From: Liolophura sinensis
Taxonomy: Eukaryota > Mollusca > Polyplacophora > Chitonida > Chitonidae
Assembly (NCBI RefSeq): GCF_032854445.1
Contig: NW_027018380.1
Coordinates: 1 to 33,431 of the forward strand
Length of the DNA: 33,431 nt
Direction of reading: 5' to 3'
Positions 26,510-33,431 of the stretch are shown here, piece after piece (the first letter of the stretch is position 1; each line of letters opens with the position of its first letter). The notes under the pieces were generated by a model. The model made no database searches, was not told the DNA's origin, and was given only the letters and a program-made list of their open reading frames with translations. Made by a program: the position numbers and the translations under genes.

Positions 26510-27443
26510 TAGTCCCTTCTCTTCGTCCTCTATCCTCTTCTTCAATCTTCTCTGTCGAGGCCAGGGCTATAGTTCTGGCCTTATATGTTTCTTCTGGCCG
26601 TACCCAGAGGGCAATGATACGCAGTGACTCACTCTCCTGCCTTTTGGCAATACAGCATAATAAATTTAAAAATCAATTGATACTTGAAATATCAGCCTTA
26701 CATAGAAAACTAATTAAAGGAGGTAAAGATATTATATTCTGTTCCATATCGAGTCATATTGTAAAGACTGCCCGAAATAAATCCATATCAAAAGTTTAAA
26801 TCCCGTATACCGATTTAAGACCGAAGATTCTTAAATATATACTTCGCCTTCGGCAGGGTGAATGGGACTTGTGGGTCCATAATAAACTGAATGCTATTCA
26901 TCCTGTCATTGGCTCGTAGAGATCAAGTAGTTTTAACGAGGTGCCTGTTGGGCGTTCTTGTCTAAAACAATTTTATTTTTGATGTGAGCTCTGGCTCAGA
27001 GTGTTGGATGTGATGCTGAATACAGCATTAGACATATCCTGGTTGACTGTGTGGACTTTGGCCATGTTGGGTAAAGATTCTATACCCTAAACTCTGTGAT
27101 TTGTTGGACCGCATCGCTGGCGATATTGTCATACATTATTTGACGGCTACTGGTGTTAATCATAAGATATACATTTTAATTATTATTGATATACATAGAT
27201 AAAAAATTACACATACAGTTTTTCTAGATACACGATTTTTAAAATGTAATGATTTTCGAGTTTTCACTGTTTTGGTTTTTCTCATCTACTTTTAAACATT
27301 TTCAAACATTTTTATTTCATGTTTAATGTTTTCACTACCATATCGAAAACCTGCACCGCCTCGAGTTTTTAACTTCTTCTCGCCACGATATGGCTGAGAT
27401 ATTGCCGATGTGGCATTAAACCATAATCACGCGTTCATTGATT
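26510..27443 (+). mobile_element. LINE copy J: RNase H, C-terminus and 3' UTR
   Basis: It starts in RNase H (SLRPLSSSSIFSVEARAIVL) and repeats the order just seen at 25912-26505, about 600 bp further on: RSDSLSCLLAIQHNKFKNQL keeps the catalytic Asp, then RKLIKGGKDIIFCSI. The Cys/His part is decayed (SECWM-like; LVDCVDF). The 3' UTR carries GGCTGAGATATTGCCGATGT and ends around 27443. It is either a second insertion or a tandem duplication within the preceding copy. Confidence 0.75.
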
Positions 27444-28704
27444 CACAAGCATGGCCCTTGTAACAGCTAGATTATACTTCCACGTATGAATTTACGACCT
27501 GGCACAGACGGATTGCTTTACTAATAGCGTGGCCGTTGTGAGAAAGCGAACACCTCGACCAGTGGATATGTAGATATCTGTCAATCACCGGGGCCTGGTT
27601 AGCATGTAGTAAAAAAAACAAGGTTTGCGCAAAACAAAGCTGAATGCATGCACCACATTGGGTTGCAATGACACTGGGTGACCCAATCGAAACTGCTGTG
27701 CAAACCAGATAATTAGTTGAGCACATACAGGATACATATTTTTTGTAGCAATCCATACATTGTATTACACAATATAGCACATGTGGAAATGTGCCAAATG
27801 TGGTAAATCTGTCTCTGACCTTCTCTCTATTCTAAAGCGTGCATGTCCTGTGTTTTTGACACTGATCAACAATTTTCGCTATTCTTTCAGTACATGTATA
27901 GCCCTGTACATACAGCGCTTTTTAGGTTTAGAGCTGTAACAGTTTTCTGTCACGGATCTGCAAAACTGGGAAAATGCGCTTGTGCGCGTTTTGATAGCAA
28001 TTTTCCACCAAAATATACATTTGCGAAAGAAAATAAGACCGGGTTCGGGATGAACACGTGAAACTACGTCGGGTGGCATACTTAGAATATTTCTACATTC
28101 ACCCTAGACACGAATAGAATGTGTATGCATTATATCACATACATTTGTGAATGTGCCTAGTAAACCGGCCTTTTGACAAATTCTGAAGCCCAGTATATCC
28201 TCTATTTATTAACACAGCTCAAAGATTTTCAGCATAGATACAGTACATGTATAGTCCCTTCCACCTTACAGCTGCATTAGTTTTTTATCACGTGACCTAC
28301 AGATATAGCGGAAATTGCAAACTTTGATTTTTGATTGAAATTTGCGACATAAGTACATCTTGCAGACAAGATTAGTGACGAGGACGTCAAGTTACATCCA
28401 ATTCACTATCGTTCGGATAATTGATTGTCTACATGAATTACGTTTATTTTTCTTATTCGTCAGCGAGGCTCTCAAATAAATCATCTATGGAGTTCAACTG
28501 TGTAGAATCTTTGCCGAACATGGGCGAAAGCTTTAGAGGGTGGACTGTAAAAGCTGTATGTACAAACCTCTTGGAAGCCGTATAACTACAGGTAGTTCTG
28601 ATTTATGTTATTACTGCCCCATTAAGTTTATGGGAAGTCAAATGTATTATTGTAAAAAAAGGTTACGTTATTGTTCTATGAAATTATGCAGTTGGGAAGA
28701 TGAC
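27444..28704. other. unrecognised spacer with a degenerate direct repeat
   Basis: No protein family is recognised. The frames at 27472-27780 (minus), 27843-28061 (plus) and 27879-28079 (minus) are short and featureless. It contains a diverged ~350-bp direct repeat (separate entry). A few TACATGTATA palindromes occur, at 27891 and 28244. Confidence 0.5.
27841..28400. repeat. degenerate direct repeat, period about 353 bp
   Basis: Unit 1 (27841-28080) and unit 2 (about 28194-28400) share, in the same order: CAGTACATGTATAG (27889, 28242); CTGTAACAGTTTTCTGTCAC against CTGCATTAGTTTTTTATCAC; ATTTGCGAAAGAAAATAAGA against CTTGCAGACAAGATTAGTGA; and a final ACACGTGAAACTACG against ACGTCAAGTTACAT. Identity is low between blocks. 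Confidence 0.5.
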
Positions 28705-30170
28705 AAAGAATGAATGAATGGTTATGGTTTGACGTCAAATCAGCAATATTTCAGCCATATCGTGGCGAGAACAGGGTGAAAAAACGGGGCGGTTGAGGTT
28801 TTCGACATGGACGTGAGAACATCAAAAACGAAACATGAAGTATAAAATCCGAAAACCAGCATATTTTCAAAATATTTTCGCTGCCCTGTCCACGACTGTC
28901 TTTCCATGGATACCAATGTGACTTAGTATCCAACAGAATATAATATCTTTGCCATTTTAATTAGTTTTCTATGTTTGGCTATTATTTTAACTATCAGTGG
29001 ATTTTTAAACTTATTATTCTGAATTGCCTAAAGGCAAGACAGCGAGTCGCTGCATATCACTGCCCTCTGGGCGTGTCCACAGGAAACATATGGCAAGGTC
29101 AGGAGTATAGCCTTGGCCTATGCAGAGAACATTGAAGATGAAGGTGGCAGACGAAGAGAAGAGGCCCGCTCTTGTAAGACAGCCGCAGCCACAACCCTGT
29201 TCCCATCCCTTGACTCGTCAGTATATAAAAATTTATAATCCATATAATTAGCCTTGATTTCAGCAAAACTTTACCGAATTATATTTACGTAGATCAAATA
29301 TTAGTTTAGGGTGTGGAAGGAGACTCCAGAAAAGACACCAAAGATATATCCTCTAGCTTGATGTTATCTTCCACAGTATGGTCCCGTATATGGAGACCAA
29401 ACGGAGGGATCTTGTTAGGACATTTATTAAATTTATCTACATAAGATGGATTAAAACCACAGTAGTAGGCAGGGTTTGTTGGATGAGCTTTAAGCCTTGT
29501 AGCATATTGAAGGCTCAGTTTTATAAGTCGGTTGTATAAAGAAGGCTCATTTGCCTTTACCTATAAACTCTCTACTGGTGAGGTTCTAAAAGCACCAAGG
29601 CTGAGCGTCAAACCTTGGTGATGAACAGGATCCAACATTTTAATATACAATTTTCTTCCGGAAACGCAAATGATGGATCCATAGTCCAATTTAGACCTCA
29701 CCAGAGAACGATATATAAATTAAGTAAAATTGATCGGTCAGCACCCCAATCGGTGCTAGATACGACCTTAATTATATCGAGAGCCTTTGTACATTTAGCT
29801 TAAAGCGTTTTAAAATGAGGTATAAGAGATAGCTTACTATCATATATTATATGACAAAGAAATGTTCGGAGGGAACACATGCCGAACAGAATGTCATAGT
29901 TTCTGACAATGAAACACGAACGACTACAGCCTGGAGCTCTGTATCCATAGAAAGAGGGCTATGAATAATATTGTTATCTATGAAGACAAGGAGCTACCTG
30001 TAGCTCGCTTTTTTCATTAGGAGAGGTACTATAAAGTGTACAGTTTTTAAGACTTTTCTTCATCAGGTGTCTTCAGGTGATTTTTGTGAACACAAAGGGC
30101 CATAGGATTTAATGATTGAACTAGCTGTGTTATTTCAATAACGTCGTTTCACTATCCAAATTTATTGGCA
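28705..30170 (-). mobile_element. LINE copy K with large internal deletions
   Basis: Sense is minus. From 30170: endonuclease start (remnants of IEITQLVQSLNPMALCV and VFPPNISLS), then a jump at about 29870 to the RT thumb region (YDSKLSFIP), then the linker (PSLYNR, then SLVSIYGTIL-type decay), RNase H near 29220-28930, then a second jump at about 28878 straight into the 3' UTR, ending at a CATTCATTCATTC tail near 28705. RT motifs A-C and the Cys/His module are both deleted. The frame 29615-29803 on plus is an antisense shadow. Confidence 0.75.
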
Positions 30171-30176
30171 TCCTCT

Positions 30177-30188
30177 TTTGCTGTTCTG
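30177..30188. repeat. left target-site duplication of SINE-A4
   Basis: TTTGCTGTTCTG, repeated exactly at 30457-30468 on the other side of the SINE. Confidence 0.9.
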
Positions 30189-30456
30189 GGGGCCTCCGTG
30201 GCTCAGTCGGTTAGCGCGCTAGCGCAGCGTAGTGACCCAGAAGCCTCTCACCAATGCGGTCGCTGTGAATTCAAGACCAGCTCATGCTGGCTTCCTCTCC
30301 GGCCGTACGTGGGAAGGTCCTCCAGCAACCTGCGGATGGTCGTGGGTTTCTGCCGGCTCTGCCCGGTTTCCACCCACCATAATGCTGGCCGCCGTCGTAT
30401 AAGTGAAATATTTTTGAGTACGGCGTAAAACGGTAATCAAAAAAAAAAAAAAATCA
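30189..30456 (+). mobile_element. tRNA-derived SINE, best preserved (SINE-A4)
   Basis: Full-length: GGGGCCTCCGTGGCTCAGTC head with A box TGGCTCAGTCGG and a B-box-like GAATTCAAGACC; centre GCTGGCTTCCTCTCCGGCCG, then CAACCTGCGGATGGTCGTGG, CCACCATAATGCTGGCCGCC; tail GTGAAATATTTTTGAGTACG, then GGCGTAAAACGGTAATCA and an A run. Exact 12-bp target duplications flank it. Transcription would be by RNA polymerase III from the A and B boxes. The 87-codon frame across it is not a gene. Confidence 0.93.
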
Positions 30457-30594
30457 TTTGCTGTTCTGAAGTAGTTTGGGTCAAGCAGAATTAGGCGCAG
30501 GTTGAGCTGAAAGTTGCACAGAAAAGAACTAGCCTTGTTGCCTCATATGGGCTAAATCAATGAAGTTTGAGTAGCAACAGATGTTGCTCGCTTG

Positions 30595-30608
30595 ACAAAA
30601 CAGAATGA
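30595..30608. repeat. left target-site duplication of SINE-B
   Basis: ACAAAACAGAATGA, exactly repeated at 30952-30965, flanking the minus-strand SINE-B. Confidence 0.9.
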
Positions 30609-30951
30609 GTGAGTGAGTGGTTGGGTTTTAACGTCGTACTCAACAATTATTCAGTCATATGACGACGAAGGAATCCGTAAGGTGCATGTACGTGTAACAT
30701 GACTTCTTGTAGCATGACGGATTTCTACCGCTTTTTTAATTTAGTGCTGCTTCACTGAGACGACTTACCGAAGGCAAGTAAGCAGCCCCGCCCGAGCCAT
30801 TATACTGATACGGGTCAACCAGTTGTTGCACTATCCCCCTTCATGCTAAACGCCAAGCGAGGAAGTTACAACTTCCTCTTTTAAAGTCTTAGGTGTGTCT
30901 CGATCAAGAATTGATCCTGGATCTACGGGTCCCGAAGCGGACGCTCCTACC
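30609..30951 (-). mobile_element. second SINE type (SINE-B), full length
   Basis: Sense is minus. A tRNA-like 5' part (GTGGTAGGAGCGTCCGCTTC, then GATCCAGGATCAATTCTTGA) is followed by a body (GAGGAAGTTGTAACTTCCTC, a perfect hairpin; TGGCTCGGGCGGGGCTGCTT; CGTCTCAGTGAAGCAGCAC). The tail is ATATGACTGAATAATTGTTG, then AGTACGACGTTAAAACCC, then a (CACT)n run. An exact 14-bp target duplication (30595-30608 and 30952-30965) defines its ends. No protein is encoded. It resembles repeats I recall from bivalve genomes. Confidence 0.85.
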
Positions 30952-30965
30952 ACAAAACAGAATGA

Positions 30966-31799
30966 AAAGGTAAAGTTGTCAGTGAGTGAGTCTTTGGAAT
31001 AAACACAGTTGGTCTACAGGTTGAGGTGTAATAAAGCAGACCTGTGAGCGTCCTTCGGATTCATTGCTCGCGAGGAAGACCTGAAGTAAATTATTTATTG
31101 TAGAATATTATGACAAGCCGTACTTCTGGGCAATCGACATGTATGTACATATACTTTTAGTCCTATATGTCCTATAACTACAAGAGGTCTCTATCAGTAT
31201 GTCTATGTAGGCCTATACATGTGTTCACTCGTATTTCTTTCGATTTTCTCAACCCTCTTCACACCTTCTAGGTGTATTGCTGGGGATCCGAAATAGTGAA
31301 GTATACAGTGTTTTCAGAGTACCGTACTACCTCTGAAAATTGTCTGTGGTACTGCTTGGCCTATTGGGGTACTGGCCAACAGTTGATCTATCTAATTGCT
31401 TATGTGTTTAATTGTGGAATGAACTGTTAATTACGTTTGCTATATGTGATCAACATTTGGATATAATTTTGAAATATAGAAATAATGATAAATAATGAAA
31501 ATTTTTATGCTCACACTAACCGAACAAATGGAAATGGTAACGATGCCAAAAAAATTTTGGAAAATGTCTACAACCTTACAGTATAATCATAATACGGTGA
31601 AATGCATTATCTTTAAAGTCGTGTCATAATCAGGTGGAGCCGAGTTCTCCATTACAGAAAATAACTGATAGGCCCTTTGTTGGCGGACGACCAATGAATT
31701 TTTGTGCTGGAAGTCAACTGGGCATTAGTTGCAAGAAAAATAAAAATACAAGAAGAGCAATAAACCCACTTCACACCCTTTATCTGAAGTTAAGAAACG
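30966..31799. other. no recognisable feature
   Basis: Spacer of moderate to high AT content. The frame at 31634-31903 starts here and runs into a LINE 3' end; it resembles nothing I know. Confidence 0.5.
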
Positions 31800-31997
31800 G
31801 TGGTTTTCGAGTTTTAACTTTTATTTTTTTCCCATCTGATTTTAAACATGTCCGAAAATTTTTGTCTCGGTGTGATGTTTCAACTACTATATCGCAAACC
31901 TGATCCGCCTCGTGTTTTCAACTTGTTCTCGCCACGATTTGGCTGTAATATTGTTAATGTGGCGTAAACACATATTCATTCATTTATTCATTAAATC
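31800..31997 (+). mobile_element. LINE 3' UTR fragment (copy L)
   Basis: Only 3' UTR: GGTGGTTTTCGAGTTTTAAC, then TTTAAACATGTCCGAAAATT, GTTCTCGCCACGATTTGGCT, a decayed stem-loop (AATATTGTTAATGTGGCGTA) and a CATTCATTTATTCATT tail. No coding part. The target duplication is unclear. Confidence 0.8.
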
Positions 31998-33009
31998 AAG
32001 AGCAAAAACTGTACCCCTTCATAAGTCATCATGGAGAAGGAATAACACGGGAGACAAGAAAGCAAATCCACCGTTTGCATGTGATCTAACAGGGATACTG
32101 CGACCACAGACCATACAAGGCAAGTAAATAAAGCAGATCCTGTCGAAAGCGTTGGGTTCTAGTTATTATTCCAGTTAACATGAGCAGCTTTAATTGCGAA
32201 GAAATAATGCAAAAAGTTGTGACGATACTTGCCAAGTATCAAAATAACGTATTCATCCTGGGATATCCAGAAGCCTTTTTAGTACCCTGTAGAGAACGAT
32301 TACATTGGTTCTCAACACAACGTAATTACATAGGTGGTAGCATCTGGGCAAAGTCACGTACAAAAGGCCATAATTACACCATAGGCAAGAACAGAGAAGG
32401 ACACAATATGCTGCAGTAGATAGATGGTTCTCAGGTGGCATTTTTGAATCAAATCGGATTTCAATCCAGACAATAAGACCTCATGTACATATACGCTTCA
32501 CGTCGTGGAAAAGGCGCATTTATGACACCCAGCTTGTGACAGAACACCATCTCACATGAAGAAGAAAGAGTTTGGAGTAATCAAGGTAAGTCAAAAAACA
32601 CTTACTATTTGCAGTACACGTACGGCGATTTTTCCCATGAAATGAATATATCTATAAAATGGACGAATGGCAACAAATTTGTATATTCTGTGCAATATAT
32701 CTTACTTACGTCACTTAAGTTATGATTTATCCATGACAATCTCACGGGATGAAAAACATAGAAACACAGCCGTGTAGGCAAGATTGTGGTAAAACGTGTA
32801 TTCCCCTGTGGGACTGGTGGTGAAGTTAGGCAATTAAATGTTACATGCCCTTATAGGTTTACATTTGTGTTTTGTCCGCGATGATAGCGTAGCATCTGAG
32901 TGAAAATTTATAATTCAGCGTTTCACACGACGTGTAAAGTAAGGAAACTTATGGATATAGAATATTCCGTGCGAATATTCACTGAAAAATGCAGACAATT
33001 TCTCTTTAC
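31998..33009. other. unrecognised region with one short ORF
   Basis: The plus-strand frame 32180-32419 (79 codons, MSSFNCEEIMQKVVTILAKY at the start) is open and contains no family motif I recognise; it may be chance. Nothing else is identifiable. No tRNA, SINE or LINE hallmark was found between 32420 and 33009. Confidence 0.4.
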
Positions 33010-33010
33010 A

Positions 33011-33250
33011 TCGGACCTCAGCTCTCCAGTCAAACTTGTCGTATAAGGCGACTAGCCACGAGCTTCCCGCTCTAGGCCCGGTGAATATAATGACTTACAT
33101 CGTCTCGGTTGTGACACGCAACCGGTGATCCACCTGTCGCCCATGGTTGCCAACCATAATGGGGGAGGGCATGATCCTGGTGGGTGGGGCGCACATTGAT
33201 CGTACCAAATCCTCACTTCCAACACGCCAATTTGGCCCGTACTTCTCCAT
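33011..33250 (+). repeat. third copy of the LINE 5' leader, partial
   Basis: Parallel to 8100-8340: CTTGTCGTATAAGGCGACTA against CTTGTCGTAAAAGACGACTA; then GGCCCGGTGAATATAATG, CTCGGTTGT, GCAACCGG, CCAACACGCCAATTTGGCC. The hairpin at 33038-33052 is kept with one G-T pair. It is on the plus strand and not followed by ORF1. The nearby RT piece (33345-33431) is on the other strand. Confidence 0.65.
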
Positions 33251-33344
33251 AGACAGGAGATTGTTGACCTTTAACGTACCTTAAAACCTAACGATCAGAT
33301 AAAAATTCCGATGTAAAAGTTGGTAAAGCGCATAACCGAGAGGT

Positions 33345-33431
33345 ATTTTAAAATAACATATTTTCCATGTGGTGTCGTAGGCCTTCTCAAGGTCGAAAAA
33401 TATGGACAACTGATGTCATTATTAATAAAAC
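33345..33431 (-). pseudogene. LINE RT motif A fragment at window edge (copy M)
   Basis: The minus strand encodes a VHIF-like start, then FDLEKAYDTTWK, RT motif A of the LINE family (catalytic Asp present). It enters from the right edge and degenerates after about 33345. Confidence 0.75.

Noticed and set aside
27472-27780. 102-codon Cys-rich minus-strand ORF
   Set aside because: No recognisable family, no regular Cys spacing, no supporting context; probably chance.

Overview
The window looks like a repeat-rich accessory region of an invertebrate nuclear genome, most likely a mollusc and perhaps a bivalve. The lineage call is inference. It rests on tRNA-headed SINEs with molluscan-type central and tail sequences, on a LINE family whose 3' end is a stem-loop followed by (CATT)n, and on Naiad-type Penelope elements. 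I find no intact host gene, no structural RNA gene and no CRISPR. Almost everything recognisable is a transposable element, most copies are broken, and they are nested up to three deep.

Layout. (1) 1-6115 is a minus-strand Ty3/Gypsy element: candidate LTR 5735-6115, primer-binding site near 5702-5719, gag 5020-5330, protease 1353-1766, and the start of reverse transcriptase (RT) at 754-1058 and 1-132. It is split by two plus-strand, 5'-truncated copies (133-753 and 2091-4984) of the main LINE family of the window. (2) 6157-14711 holds further LINE copies. One has a tandemly doubled 5' leader (7445-8690), an ORF1 relic and an ORF2 endonuclease/RT, and is broken by a plus-strand Penelope-like element (PLE) at 11391-14168. 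(3) 14712-26505 is best read as ONE LINE copy blown apart by insertions. These are a minus-strand PLE (15830-19412, itself carrying a SINE and an unknown 1.1 kb insert), a 0.76 kb insert with an unbroken 185-codon ORF (19743-20500), a SINE (21466-21729) and a DNA transposon (22290-25785). (4) 25786-27443 has two RNase H/3'-end segments in a row. (5) 27444-33431 is mostly unrecognised sequence with a degenerate ~350 bp repeat, a minus-strand LINE relic (28705-30170), two SINEs with clean target-site duplications, LINE 3' ends and a third 5'-leader copy.

Three things stand out. First, the PLE has the Naiad arrangement (N-terminal GIY-YIG remnant, CxC motif, RT) and is interrupted in frame only by TGA from 11944 to 13590. 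One of these TGAs, after a Trp codon, sits at the same place in a second, diverged copy, as expected for a selenocysteine codon. Second, 22290-25785 has inverted 13-mers at its ends and carries a YqaJ-type exonuclease and a convergent THAP-domain protein, the gene pair I associate with ISL2EU-like DNA transposons. Third, both SINE types end in a tail resembling the 3' end of the LINE family, including a tetranucleotide repeat, which suggests that the SINEs are mobilised by this LINE machinery.

The LINE machinery as a whole is ORF1 (zinc-knuckle nucleic-acid binder), then ORF2 with apurinic-type endonuclease, RT, RNase H and a C-terminal Cys/His module, then the 3' stem-loop. I place it in the RNase H-bearing I/Nimb-like group of non-LTR elements, with moderate confidence in the clade name. 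No single copy here is intact.
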